Source of the DNA: Achromobacter xylosoxidans
GTDB lineage: Bacteria > Pseudomonadota > Gammaproteobacteria > Burkholderiales > Burkholderiaceae_B
Assembly: GCF_014490035.1 (NCBI RefSeq)
Contig: NZ_CP061008.1
Coordinates: 5,952,001 to 6,016,000 of the forward strand
DNA length: 64,000 bases
Direction of reading: 5' to 3'
A program made the position numbers and the translations under genes. The notes beneath the pieces were generated by a model. The model did not search any database and was not told the origin of the DNA. It saw only the letters and a program-made list of their open reading frames with translations. Positions within the stretch are counted from its first letter, which is position 1. Each line of letters begins with the position of its first letter. Positions 16,102-25,102 of this stretch are shown here, one piece after another.

Positions 16102-19100
16102 TTATTCCGACGCTTGGGCAGGCGCGGCGGGCTGCGCGTGCGGCGCCGGAGCGGGGTCCGGATGATGCGCTGCGCTGCCGGCCTGGCCGGGTTTCTTGCG
16201 TGCGGTGGCGATCAAGGTGTAGGCCACCGGCACGACGAACAAGGTCAGTAGTGTACCCAGCATCAGCCCGCCCACCAGAACCCAGCCAATCTGCTGGCGC
16301 GATTCCGCCCCCGCGCCCGTGGACAAGGCCAGCGGCACGGTGCCCAGCACCATGGCGCCGGTCGTCATCAGGATGGGGCGCAGGCGCAGCACGCTGGCTT
16401 CGACCACCGCCTCGAACAATTCCTTGCCTTCGTCGCGCAGCTGGTTGGTGAATTCGACAATCAAAATGCCGTGCTTGGTGATCAGCCCCACCAGCGTGAT
16501 CAGGCCGATCTGGCTGTAGATGGACAAGGTGCCGCCGGTCAGCCACAGCGCCAGCAGCGCGCCGGTCATGGACAGCGGTACCGACAGCATGATGATGAAG
16601 GGATTGCGCCAGCTTTCGAACTGCGCGGCCAGCACCAGGTAGATGAAGGCCAGCGCCATGGCGAAGACCAGGTAGATGCTGCCGGAGGAATCGCGGAACT
16701 CGCGCGACTGGCCGTCCAGGTCGGTGACGATGGTGTTGGGCAGCACCTCGCGCGCCACCTGATGCATGTGCGTCAGGACTTCGCCCAGCGCGTAGCCGGG
16801 CGCCACCGCGCCGTCGATCTTCACGGCGCGCAGGCGGTTGAAGTGGTTCAGCGATTGCGGCGACACGCCCTCATGCACGCCCAGCAGGTTGTCCAGCTGC
16901 ACCATGCTGCCGTCGCGCGCCCGCACGTAGATGCCCGAGATATCGGTGGGGTTGGCGCGGTCGCGCGGCGTCACCTGCACGATCACGTCGTACTGTTCGC
17001 CTTCGTCCTTGTAGCGCGTGACCTGGCGGCCGCCCAGCATGGATTCCAGGGTGCGGCCCACGGTGTCCACATTGGCGCCCACGTCGGCCATCTTGTCGCG
17101 GTCCACGCGCACCCGCAGCTCGGGCGTATTCAGGCGCAGGTCGGTGTCCAGGTTGATCAGGCCGGGATACTTGCGCAACTCGGTCAGGAACACTTCGGTC
17201 AGGCGCGACAGCTCGGCGTAGGACGCCTGGCTCATGATGATGAATTCCACCGGCTTGGAACGCGCCGACTGGCCCAGCGACGGCGGGTTGGTCGGGAATG
17301 CGCGCACCCCGGGCAGCGAGGCGAATTGCGGCTGCAGCTGCTGCGTGATGGCCTGCTGCTTGCGGCTGCGCTCTTCCCAGGGTTTCAGGCGCAGGATGGC
17401 GGTGCCGTCGGTCACGGTAGGAAAGCCCACGGTCACCTGGCTGCCGCTGGCCTCCGGAATGTCGGAGTAGAACTTTTCGATGCCCAGCATGCTTTCCAGC
17501 GTGTAGTTCAGCGTCGCCCCTTCAGGCGAGCTGACGATGCCGAACACCACGCCGCGATCCTCGATGGGCGCCAGCTCGCTCTTGACCACCTTGAACAGCA
17601 CGCCGCTCGCGGCCGCGACCGCCAGGCCGATGGCCACCACCACCCAGCGGTGGCGCAAGGCCAGCGCCAGCGCGCGCCGGTAGCCGTTGCTCATGCCGTT
17701 GAGCCAGCCTTCGATCAGGTTGTACCAGCGGCTGTGGCTGCTCTGGTGGCGCAGCAGCACCGAGCACATCATGGGCGTAAGCGTCAGCGCCACGAAACCG
17801 GACACCAGCACGGCGCCGGCCAGCGCCAGCGCGAACTCGATGAACAGCCGTCCGGTGCGGCCCGTGGCGAAGGCCAGCGGCGCGTACACGGTGACCAGCG
17901 TCATGGTCATGGCGACCACCGCGAAGCCGATCTCGCGCGAACCGCGCAGCGCGGCCTCCTTGCGCGGCATGCCCTCTTCGATGTGGCGGAAGATGTTCTC
18001 CAGCACCACGATCGCGTCGTCCACCACCAGGCCGATGGCCAGCACCATGGCCAGCAGCGTCAGCGTGTTGATGGAAAAGCCGAACAGGTACATCAGCGCG
18101 CAGGCGCCCACCAGCGACACCGGAATGGTGACGATGGGGATGATGCTGGCGCGCAGGTTGCGCAGGAAGAAGAAGATCACCAACACCACCAGCACGATGG
18201 CTTCGCCGATGGTATGGAACACGGAATCGATGGAGCGTTCGATGAACACCGACGAGTCGTACGCGATGTTCAGCTTCATGCCGGCCGGCAGGTTCTCGTT
18301 CAGGCGCGCCACTTCCTCGCGCGCCGCCTTGGACAGTTCCAGCGGGTTGGCGGTGGACTGGCGCGTCACGCCGATGTTGATGGCGGGCTTGCCGTTGAAG
18401 CGCGACAGCACGCGGTCGCTGGCGGCCGCGATCTCCACGTTGGCCACGTCGCGCATGCGAACCGGATAGCCTTTGACGTTGGCGACGATCACGTTCTCGA
18501 ATTGCGCGGGCGTCTGCAGGTCGGTAGAGGACACCACCGAGAACTCGCGGGCGCGCGATTCGATGCGGCCTGCCGGGATCTCGACGTTCTGGCTGCGCAG
18601 CGCGGCCTCCACGTCCTGCACGGTCAGGCCGTAGGCGGCGAGCTTGTCGCGGTCCACGTAGATGCGCATGGACGGCAGGCGTTCGCCGAAGACGCGCACC
18701 TCGGCCGCGCCCGGCAGCACCGACAGGCGGGTCTTGATGTAGCGGTTGATGTAGTCCGAGGTCTGGATCGCGGAATACGACCCGGACTCCACCGCGATAT
18801 AGATGATGGGTTGGGAGTCCGCTTCGACCTTGCCGATGATGGGCTCGTCGATCTCGTCGGGCAGGAAGCGCCGCGCGCGCGAAACCTTGTCGCGGACTTC
18901 CGCGGCCGCGGCGTCCGGGTTGCGGGACAGGTTGAACTTGATGTTGATGAGGCTGCGTTCCGAGCGGCTGCGCGAGGTCATCACGTCCACGCCCTCGATG
19001 CCGGCCAGCTGGTCTTCCAGCGGCTTGGTCACCTGCGACTCGATCACCTCGGGCGAAGCGCCCTTGTAGGTGGTGTCCACCGACACGATGGGCTCGTCGA

Positions 19101-19218
19101 TCTTCGGATACTCGCGCACGGTCAGGCGCGAATATGAAATCAGGCCGATCAGCACGATGATCAGCGACAGGACCGATGCGAACACCGGCCGCTTGATGCA
19201 GGTTTCCGAGATACGCAT
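16102..19218 (-). CDS. RND-family efflux transporter permease (HAE1 type)
   Basis: A 1038-residue AcrB/MdtB-like inner-membrane pump. It shows the duplicated layout of twelve helices with two large periplasmic loops, the N-terminal RISETCIKRPVFASVLSLI, the GLVVDDAIVVLENI motif in helix 4 with the paired aspartates of the proton relay, and a second-half repeat around LITLVGLITKHGILIVEF. It is transcribed with the adaptor gene 33 bases upstream. No outer-membrane factor is present, so it probably uses a TolC-like channel encoded elsewhere. Its stop is three bases before the dnaQ start. Substrates cannot be read from sequence. Confidence 0.93.
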   Translation of the reverse strand: MRISETCIKRPVFASVLSLIIVLIGLISYSRLTVREYPKIDEPIVSVDTTYKGASPEVIESQVTKPLEDQLAGIEGVDVMTSRSRSERSLINIKFNLSRNPDAAAAEVRDKVSRARRFLPDEIDEPIIGKVEADSQPIIYIAVESGSYSAIQTSDYINRYIKTRLSVLPGAAEVRVFGERLPSMRIYVDRDKLAAYGLTVQDVEAALRSQNVEIPAGRIESRAREFSVVSSTDLQTPAQFENVIVANVKGYPVRMRDVANVEIAAASDRVLSRFNGKPAINIGVTRQSTANPLELSKAAREEVARLNENLPAGMKLNIAYDSSVFIERSIDSVFHTIGEAIVLVVLVIFFFLRNLRASIIPIVTIPVSLVGACALMYLFGFSINTLTLLAMVLAIGLVVDDAIVVLENIFRHIEEGMPRKEAALRGSREIGFAVVAMTMTLVTVYAPLAFATGRTGRLFIEFALALAGAVLVSGFVALTLTPMMCSVLLRHQSSHSRWYNLIEGWLNGMSNGYRRALALALRHRWVVVAIGLAVAAASGVLFKVVKSELAPIEDRGVVFGIVSSPEGATLNYTLESMLGIEKFYSDIPEASGSQVTVGFPTVTDGTAILRLKPWEERSRKQQAITQQLQPQFASLPGVRAFPTNPPSLGQSARSKPVEFIIMSQASYAELSRLTEVFLTELRKYPGLINLDTDLRLNTPELRVRVDRDKMADVGANVDTVGRTLESMLGGRQVTRYKDEGEQYDVIVQVTPRDRANPTDISGIYVRARDGSMVQLDNLLGVHEGVSPQSLNHFNRLRAVKIDGAVAPGYALGEVLTHMHQVAREVLPNTIVTDLDGQSREFRDSSGSIYLVFAMALAFIYLVLAAQFESWRNPFIIMLSVPLSMTGALLALWLTGGTLSIYSQIGLITLVGLITKHGILIVEFTNQLRDEGKELFEAVVEASVLRLRPILMTTGAMVLGTVPLALSTGAGAESRQQIGWVLVGGLMLGTLLTLFVVPVAYTLIATARKKPGQAGSAAHHPDPAPAPHAQPAAPAQASE

Positions 19219-19251
19219 TGCGCTACCGCCAAAAATGGAAAAAGGCCGGCG

Positions 19252-20340
19252 TCACGCGCCGTTGCCCAGAACGGTCACCGCGGCGCCGTCCGTCACCCGC
19301 TGCAAGCCCGACACCACCAGTTGGTCGCCCGCCGCCACCCCGGTCAGGATTTCGACGCGGCCCTCGCGGCGCTCGCCGATGGTGACCTCGCGCCGCTCGG
19401 CCACGCCGTTCTTGACCCGGTAGACGTACTGCGTCGCGCCCGAGGGCGACAGCGCGGCTTCCGGCGCGACCAGCGCCTTGTCCTGGCTGAACTGCAATTG
19501 CACTCGGGCGAACATGCCCGGGCGCAGCACCGCATCCTTGTTGGCGACCGTGGCGCGCAGCAGGATGGAGCGCCCGCCCGCGTCCACCAGCGGGCTCACC
19601 GCATAGACCACGCCCTGGCGCTCCTGGCCGGGCAGCGCGTCCATGCGCAGCGTCAGCGGCTGGCCCACGCCCACCTTGCTCAAATACATTTCAGGGACGC
19701 GGAAGTCGACCTTGAGCGGATCGATCGCCTCCAGCGGGGCCAGGTCCTGGCCCTGGTTGACGTAGTCGCCCACCGACACGCTGCGCAAGCCCGCAATGCC
19801 GCCAAATGGCGCCGAGATCGTCATCTTGTCCAGCCGCGCCTGCGCCAGCGCCACGGCGGCTTCCTGCACCTTGAGCGTGCTGGCGGATTCGTCGCGCGCC
19901 TGCTGGCTGACGAAGCCCTTGCCCTGCAGCTCGACCGAGCGCCGGTAGTGGCTTTGCGCCAGCGTCAGGTTGGCGCGGGCCTGGGCCAGCTCGGCGCGCG
20001 GCACGGAATCGTCCAGGCGGATCAGCACGTCGCCGCGCTTGACCGGCTGGCCTTCCTTGAAGTCGATCGACTGGATGCGGCCCGCGACCTCCGGCCGCAG
20101 CACCACGGACTCGTCGGAACGCAGGCTGCCCACGGCCGAGATGCCGCGCGCGAAAGGTATTTCCTGGGCGGCGGCCACCTCGACCCGGACCGGCACGGCG
20201 CGCGTGACCAGGGGCGCTTGAACGGCGCCGGGTTGCGGACTGGCGGTTCCGTGGTCGAGCCAGCGCGGCACAAAAATGCCGAGCGCGGCCCCCGCGGCCA
20301 ACCCTGCCGCTACGGCGGCGAGCAGTACTGCTTTTTTCAT
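19252..20340 (-). CDS. RND efflux periplasmic adaptor subunit
   Basis: A 362-residue membrane fusion protein of the HlyD/AcrA type. ATG 20340 (MKKAVLLAAVAAG) is chosen because it gives an N-terminal anchor of about 20 hydrophobic residues; the upstream extension is not family-like. The lipoyl half-motifs are in GRIQSIDFKEGQPVKRGD and ISAPFGGIAGLRSVSVGDYV, with the alpha-hairpin between (SHYRRSVELQGKGFVSQQ), then the beta-barrel and membrane-proximal domain. There is no lipobox cysteine. It links the RND permease downstream to an outer-membrane channel. Confidence 0.92.
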   Translation of the reverse strand: MKKAVLLAAVAAGLAAGAALGIFVPRWLDHGTASPQPGAVQAPLVTRAVPVRVEVAAAQEIPFARGISAVGSLRSDESVVLRPEVAGRIQSIDFKEGQPVKRGDVLIRLDDSVPRAELAQARANLTLAQSHYRRSVELQGKGFVSQQARDESASTLKVQEAAVALAQARLDKMTISAPFGGIAGLRSVSVGDYVNQGQDLAPLEAIDPLKVDFRVPEMYLSKVGVGQPLTLRMDALPGQERQGVVYAVSPLVDAGGRSILLRATVANKDAVLRPGMFARVQLQFSQDKALVAPEAALSPSGATQYVYRVKNGVAERREVTIGERREGRVEILTGVAAGDQLVVSGLQRVTDGAAVTVLGNGA

Positions 20341-20477
20341 GCGCGAATGTGGCGGTATTGCGGCGCGGGCCTGGCATGCCCCCACGCGGACTGCGCCGCA
20401 GGAACTGGAATGAGGGTTGGCACTTTAGCACCCGGATTTACATACTGGAACAATCCTGAAGCCGGATGAAAGAACTA

Positions 20478-20499
20478 AATCCACCCCAGAGGGCGGATT
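20478..20499 (-). terminator. Hairpin after rnhA, weak terminator candidate
   Basis: AATCCACCC and GGGCGGATT form a 9-base stem with one G-T pair and a 4-base loop in the 180-base gap between rnhA and the adaptor gene. The minus-strand downstream sequence is only moderately T-rich (TTTAGTTCTTTC), so termination may be partial. Confidence 0.4.
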
Positions 20500-20520
20500 C
20501 GAGGGTATATCCCGATGCCC

Positions 20521-20982
20521 TCAGCCCCGGCGGGCCGATTCCACGCCCATGTTGGCCAGCTGGTCGGCCCGTTCGTTGCCGGGATCGCCGGCATGGCCGC
20601 GAACCCAGCGCCAGGACACGGTATGGCGCTGTACCTGTTCGTCCAGCAGTTGCCACAGCTCGGCGTTCTTGACCGGCTTCTTGTCGGCCGTCATCCAGCC
20701 GCGCCGCTTCCAGTTGGCGAGCCATTCGGTCATGCCCTTCATCACATACTGGGAGTCCGTATGGATGGTGACCGTGCACGGACGCTTGAGCGCGCGCAGG
20801 CCCTGGATGACCGCCAACAGTTCCATCCGGTTGTTGGTGGTCTGGAGTTCGCCGCCATGCAGGGTCTTTTCGTGGCTGCCGGCGCGCATCAGCACGCCCC
20901 AGCCGCCCGGACCGGGATTGCCCTTGCAGGCGCCGTCGGTCCACATTTCCACTTTCTGCTCGTTCGCTTTGTCGTCCTGCAT
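20521..20982 (-). CDS. rnhA: Ribonuclease HI
   Basis: A 154-residue RNase H that removes RNA from RNA-DNA hybrids. All four catalytic acids are visible: Asp in [17 protein letters not shown], Glu in [10 protein letters not shown], Asp in IHTDSQYV and Asp in NERADQLAN, together with the basic handle ([22 protein letters not shown]) and the His loop before [12 protein letters not shown] 20982 is used; the longer frame reads through the terminator upstream. It lies downstream of a YafS-like gene as in E. coli, but dnaQ is separated from it here by an RND pair. Confidence 0.96.
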   Translation of the reverse strand: MQDDKANEQKVEMWTDGACKGNPGPGGWGVLMRAGSHEKTLHGGELQTTNNRMELLAVIQGLRALKRPCTVTIHTDSQYVMKGMTEWLANWKRRGWMTADKKPVKNAELWQLLDEQVQRHTVSWRWVRGHAGDPGNERADQLANMGVESARRG

Positions 20983-21004
20983 GGTGCTGCTTGGTATTCC
21001 TTGC

Positions 21005-21032
21005 AAAAAAAATTGGCCCCGCGGTGCGGGGC
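21005..21032 (-). terminator. Rho-independent terminator between the YafS-like gene and rnhA
   Basis: Stem GCCCCGC/GCGGGGC (21016-21022 and 21026-21032) with a 3-base loop, followed on the minus strand by an eight-T run (21012-21005). It ends transcription from the methyltransferase gene, implying rnhA has its own promoter or depends on readthrough. Confidence 0.75.
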
Positions 21033-21040
21033 TGGGCCCA

Positions 21041-21814
21041 TCAGGAGCCGTCGTCCGCGTGGCGGTTGACCACCACGGACGCGGCGCGGGCGCGTTTGGG
21101 CTTGGCCTTCTTCCAGGCCGGGCCAATGATACGCATGCCGGCCACCCGCTTGACGGCCGACACCAGATAGACCGCGCCGCCCACGCTCCACCAGCGGGCG
21201 CCCGCCGACTCCAGGAAGGACCAGCGCTGCAGCCACTTTTCGCTGCGGCAGGCCGGCGCGTAGCAGCCGAAGTGGCTGCTCTCGACCTCGAGCGACAGCA
21301 GCTTGAACCAGTCCTTCAGGCGCGGCAGGGACACCTGGGATGACGGCGGCTGCGGCAGCCAGGGTTCCATGCCGGGCATGCGCGTGCGCGCGCCCCACAT
21401 GCTCCAGGGATTGAAGCCCGAGATCACCACCCGCCCTTCGGGCACCAGCACGCGCTCGACCTCGCGCAGCACGTTGTGGGGATCCTCCGCGCACTCGAAG
21501 GCATGCGGCAGGATCAGGAGGTCCACGCTCTGGGACTCGAACGGCAAGGCCTCGGGTTCGGCCAGCACCACCCGCGACTGCCAGGCGGCCGTGCTTTCCG
21601 CGGACGGGGTCTCGCCGCCCACGTAGCCCTTGAAGGGCATGCGGTTGGCGCGCAGCAGATTCATGTCCGCCAGGCCCACCTGCCAGGCGTAATATCCGAA
21701 CACGTCCGCGACAGCCGCGTCGAACTGCGCCCGCTCCCAGGCCAGCACGTACTGTCCCGGCGGCGTCTGGAACCATTCGGCCAGTTCTACAATCGGCGGA
21801 GTATCTTCTGCCAC
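21041..21814 (-). CDS. YafS-like class I SAM-dependent methyltransferase
   Basis: A 257-residue protein with the second half of a Rossmann methyltransferase: acidic strand region, [23 protein letters not shown] (motif II area), [27 protein letters not shown] (motif III with a following FNPWS) and a C-terminal basic tail. The usual glycine-rich motif I (LDLGCGTG form) is not seen; its place reads [13 protein letters not shown]. This matches the YafS family found beside gloB and rnhA in many proteobacteria. The substrate is unknown. Divergent from gloB with 20 bases between starts. Confidence 0.78.
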   Translation of the reverse strand: MAEDTPPIVELAEWFQTPPGQYVLAWERAQFDAAVADVFGYYAWQVGLADMNLLRANRMPFKGYVGGETPSAESTAAWQSRVVLAEPEALPFESQSVDLLILPHAFECAEDPHNVLREVERVLVPEGRVVISGFNPWSMWGARTRMPGMEPWLPQPPSSQVSLPRLKDWFKLLSLEVESSHFGCYAPACRSEKWLQRWSFLESAGARWWSVGGAVYLVSAVKRVAGMRIIGPAWKKAKPKRARAASVVVNRHADDGS

Positions 21815-21834
21815 GTTCTATTCCTTCGAATCCC

Positions 21835-22656
21835 ATGCAAGCCTTGACCGCCCCCACAGGCGGCCGCGATCGCAACGCCGCGGTCTTGCCGCTACCCGCC
21901 TTCAATGACAACTACATCTGGGCCATCGTCCGCGGCAATGAAGCCGCCGTGGTGGATCCCGGCGACGCCGGCCCGGTGCTGCACTGGCTGGCCCAGAACG
22001 GCTTGAGACTGCGCGCCATTCTACTCACGCACCATCACGGCGACCACGTGGGCGGCGTACCGGAATTGTCCCGCATCGAGGGCATCACCGTATACGGCCC
22101 CGCGCATGAGCAGCTGCCGCGCTGCGACGTGCGCCTGGCGGAGGGCGACCGCGTGGCGATCCCGGAACTGGACCTGGACCTGGCCGTGCTGGACGTTCCC
22201 GGACACACCGCCGGCCACATCGCCTACTACGGCCGCGCGGCCGGTCTGGAGCCGGTTCTGTTCTGCGGCGACACCCTGTTTGCGGCGGGCTGCGGCCGTC
22301 TTTTCGAAGGCACTCCGGCGCAAATGCATGATTCTTTAGGGAAATTTGCTGTTTTACCGCCAGATACACAGGTTTTTTGCGCACACGAGTACACTCTAGC
22401 GAACTTGCGCTGGGCCTTGGCAGTCGATCCGGCCAACCGCAGCCTGCAACAGTGGCACCAGCAGGCCCAGCAATTACGAGCAGAAGGTCTTCCCACGCTT
22501 CCGTCCACCATCGGGCAGGAACGCGCGGCCAATCCGTTTTTGCGCACGCAAGAAGTTGAGGTCGTCCACGCCGCAGAGCGCTGGGCCGGCCGCAGCCACG
22601 CTACGCCGGTAGAGGTTTTTGCCTCCCTTCGTGAATGGAAGAACGATTTCAAGTGA
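21835..22656 (+). CDS. gloB: Hydroxyacylglutathione hydrolase (glyoxalase II)
   Basis: A 273-residue metallo-beta-lactamase-fold enzyme that hydrolyses S-D-lactoylglutathione in methylglyoxal detoxification. The binuclear metal site is visible as LLTHHHGDHVGG, the GHTAGHIAYY histidine, the FCGDTLFAAGCGRLFEGTP aspartate and the late CAHEYTLANLRWA histidine; the C-terminal region ends in the glutathione-binding NPFLRT. It is about 15 residues longer than E. coli GloB at the N-terminus. mltD follows on the same strand, the same neighbour as in E. coli. Confidence 0.95.
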   Translation: MQALTAPTGGRDRNAAVLPLPAFNDNYIWAIVRGNEAAVVDPGDAGPVLHWLAQNGLRLRAILLTHHHGDHVGGVPELSRIEGITVYGPAHEQLPRCDVRLAEGDRVAIPELDLDLAVLDVPGHTAGHIAYYGRAAGLEPVLFCGDTLFAAGCGRLFEGTPAQMHDSLGKFAVLPPDTQVFCAHEYTLANLRWALAVDPANRSLQQWHQQAQQLRAEGLPTLPSTIGQERAANPFLRTQEVEVVHAAERWAGRSHATPVEVFASLREWKNDFK

Positions 22657-22663
22657 CAACCTG

Positions 22664-24082
22664 ATGAATCTATCCCGACTCCTTCTGCCGCTCATGCTGG
22701 CAGTCCTCGCCGGTTGCGCAGGAACCAAAGCCCCCGATAGCAAGAACCTCACCACCAATTCGCAAGGGCGATACATCGCCCGCGACACGTCCCGGACGGT
22801 TGACCTGACCAACCCGCCCGCCGACGCCTGGGACCGCATCCGCCGCGGTTTCGCCATTCCCAACCTGAACACCGACCTCTCGCAGCAGTGGACCGACTAC
22901 TACGCGTCCCACCCCGAGTCGGTGCAGCGCATGGCGGAACGGGCCGGCAAGTACCTGTATTTCATCGTCGACGAGATCAACCGCCGCGGCCTGCCGACCG
23001 AGCTGGCGCTGCTGCCCTTCGTCGAAAGCGCCTACAACCCGACCGCGCTGTCCCGCGCCCAGGCATCCGGCCTGTGGCAGTTCGTGCCGGCCACGGGCCA
23101 GCACTTCAACCTGAAGCAGGACTGGTGGCGCGACGAGCGCCGCGACCCCATCGCCTCGACCAACGCGGCGCTGGACTACCTGGAAAAGCTGTTTGAAATG
23201 CAAGGCGACTGGTACCTGGCGCTGGCCTCGTACAACTGGGGCGAAGGCTCGGTGCAACGCGCCATGGCCAAGAACGAAGCGGCCGGCCAGGGCACGGACT
23301 ACCTGTCCCTGAACATGCCCGACGAAACCCGCAACTACGTGCCCAAGCTGCAGGCCATCAAGAACATCATCGCCGATCCGCAGCGCTATGCGGTGGCCCT
23401 GCCCCCGGTGGGCAATACGCCCTACTTCGTGACGGTCCAGAAGAACAGCGACATCGACCTGGAAATCGCCGCCAAGCTGGCGGAAATGCCGCTGGACGAA
23501 TTCAAGGCCCTGAACCCCTCGTTCAACCGCCCCGTGATCCGCGGCGACCACGGCCCCACCCTGCTGCTACCGGCCGACCGTGTCGAAATCTTCAACGCCA
23601 ACCTGACCAACTACAAGGGCGATCTCAGCGCCTGGAAGATCTACCACTCGCGCCGCGGCGAATCCTACGCCTCGATCGCCAAGCGTTTCGGCGTGAGCGA
23701 AGCCACGCTGCGCCAGACCAACGACATTGGTTCGCGCCAGAAATCCGCCTCCGGCCAATCCCTGCTGGTGCCGGGCGAACCCGGCACGGGCGGCGTGCAA
23801 CTGGCCTCGCTGGCCACGCCGGTGGGCGCACTGGACTCGGCGCCGTCGGACAACAAGGCTGCCGCCCCGCGCGGCCGCGCCGCCCAGGCGCCGGCTGCCC
23901 GCGTGGCCAGCGCCCGCCCCAATGTCCGCACCCACAAGGTGCGCCAGGGCGACACGCTGTTCTCGCTGGCCAAGCAGTACGGCACCTCGGTCGACGCGCT
24001 GCGCGCGCTCAACAACATCAAGGGCAGCGCCCTGAAGGTGGGCTCGCAGCTGCGCGTGCCGGGTACCAACGCCCGCGGCTGA
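22664..24082 (+). CDS. mltD: Membrane-bound lytic murein transglycosylase D
   Basis: A 472-residue outer-membrane lipoprotein (VLAGC, Cys18) that cleaves peptidoglycan glycan strands. ATG 22664 starts the lipoprotein signal. The SLT domain carries the catalytic Glu in LLPFVESAYNPTALSRAQASG and the GLWQFVPATG and LALASYNWGEGSVQRA motifs. Two LysM modules follow: one at about residues 325-370 (YHSRRGESYASIAKRFGVS) and one at the C-terminus (HKVRQGDTLFSLAKQYGTS), separated by an Ala-rich linker. A strong terminator follows the stop. Confidence 0.95.
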   Translation: MNLSRLLLPLMLAVLAGCAGTKAPDSKNLTTNSQGRYIARDTSRTVDLTNPPADAWDRIRRGFAIPNLNTDLSQQWTDYYASHPESVQRMAERAGKYLYFIVDEINRRGLPTELALLPFVESAYNPTALSRAQASGLWQFVPATGQHFNLKQDWWRDERRDPIASTNAALDYLEKLFEMQGDWYLALASYNWGEGSVQRAMAKNEAAGQGTDYLSLNMPDETRNYVPKLQAIKNIIADPQRYAVALPPVGNTPYFVTVQKNSDIDLEIAAKLAEMPLDEFKALNPSFNRPVIRGDHGPTLLLPADRVEIFNANLTNYKGDLSAWKIYHSRRGESYASIAKRFGVSEATLRQTNDIGSRQKSASGQSLLVPGEPGTGGVQLASLATPVGALDSAPSDNKAAAPRGRAAQAPAARVASARPNVRTHKVRQGDTLFSLAKQYGTSVDALRALNNIKGSALKVGSQLRVPGTNARG

Positions 24083-24097
24083 TTGGCGCTTGCATGC

Positions 24098-24129
24098 AAA
24101 AGGCGCGTCCCGCGGGACGCGCCTTTTTT
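24098..24129. terminator. Bidirectional terminator between mltD and the dehydratase gene
   Basis: A perfect 11-bp palindromic stem (24102-24112 and 24113-24123) flanked by AAAA on the left and TTTTTT on the right serves mltD on the plus strand and may also serve the convergent minus-strand gene. Confidence 0.8.
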
Positions 24130-24144
24130 ATGCCCGGCCGCTCG

Positions 24145-25077
24145 CTACCGGGCCTGCCCCGCGAACTGCGCGCTCCATTGCGCCAGTTGGCCCGCCGTGA
24201 CGCCCACGCCGCCGCACAGGATCACCGCCACCGAGCGGGCGTTCTTCAGAAACTCCGAACCGCTGTCCAGCGCCGCCACCGAGGCGCCGCAGGCGGGTTC
24301 GACCAGGATGCGGTGCTCCAGCAACACGTCTTCGCAAGCCGCCACCGCGGCGGCGTCCGACACCACCACGCTCTCGATGGGATGTTCCTTGGCCAGGTCC
24401 AGCGCGCGGTCGCAGACCTGCCGCGCGCCCAATGAGGTCGCAATGGACCGGATCTCGGGCAACAGCACCGGCGCCCCCGCGCCCAGGGCCTGGGCATAGG
24501 AGTCGGCGCCGGCCGTCTCGGCCGCGATCACCGGCACGTCCGCCCAGCCGTTGCGCCGCAGGCCCTCGACCACGCCGCACAGCAGGCCGCCGCCGCCGAC
24601 CGAGCAGATGACTGCATCCGGTCGGCCGCCTTGCCGGGCCAGCTCGTCGATCATGGTTGCGTGTCCCTCCCACAGCAAGGGGTCATCGAAGGGATGCAGG
24701 AACGCGTCCGCCTCGGTCATGAGTTCCAGCGCGCGGGCGTTGGCTTCCATCCAGGAAGCGCCATGCACGATGACCTCCGCCCCTTCGGAACGGATCAGGC
24801 TCTTGGCGCGTTCCGAGGTCGTGGCAGGCACCACCACGGTCACCGGCGTGGCCAGCATGCGGCCGGCGTAGGCCACCGCGTACCCGGCGTTGCCGCCGGA
24901 CGAAGAGATGAAGCGCCGGGCGCCGCGGGATTTGTAGATCTGGCACGCATGGCCTATGCCGCGGGCCTTGAACGAGCCGCTGGGCTGCAGCGCCTCCATC
25001 TTCAGGCGCACGTCCTTGCCGCTGCGCAGGGAGAAGGCGCGGGATGCGAGCGCCGGGGTTTCGATATGGATTGCCAT
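24145..25077 (-). CDS. PLP-dependent threonine/serine dehydratase-like protein
   Basis: A 310-residue fold-type II PLP enzyme. The Schiff-base lysine is in LQPSGSFKARG, the substrate/phosphate region in ISSSGGNAGYAVAYAGRM, and the phosphate-binding glycine loop in CSVGGGGLLCGVVEGL; there is no C-terminal ACT domain, so it is not the biosynthetic IlvA form and resembles serine dehydratase or the EutB-like group of ectoine catabolism. ATG 25077 starts the fold. It follows the deacylase gene by 25 bases on the same strand, suggesting consecutive steps: N-deacylation, then beta-elimination of a hydroxy- or related amino acid. Confidence 0.8.
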   Translation of the reverse strand: MAIHIETPALASRAFSLRSGKDVRLKMEALQPSGSFKARGIGHACQIYKSRGARRFISSSGGNAGYAVAYAGRMLATPVTVVVPATTSERAKSLIRSEGAEVIVHGASWMEANARALELMTEADAFLHPFDDPLLWEGHATMIDELARQGGRPDAVICSVGGGGLLCGVVEGLRRNGWADVPVIAAETAGADSYAQALGAGAPVLLPEIRSIATSLGARQVCDRALDLAKEHPIESVVVSDAAAVAACEDVLLEHRILVEPACGASVAALDSGSEFLKNARSVAVILCGGVGVTAGQLAQWSAQFAGQAR

Positions 25078-25102
25078 GTTCCGTTCTTCAAGAATGAGTA
25101 AA

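Noticed and set aside
16471..19137. 888-codon open frame antisense to the RND permease gene
   Set aside because: Translation is His/Gln/Arg-rich with no family pattern, and the opposite strand encodes a complete RND pump. Such frames are a by-product of high GC third positions.
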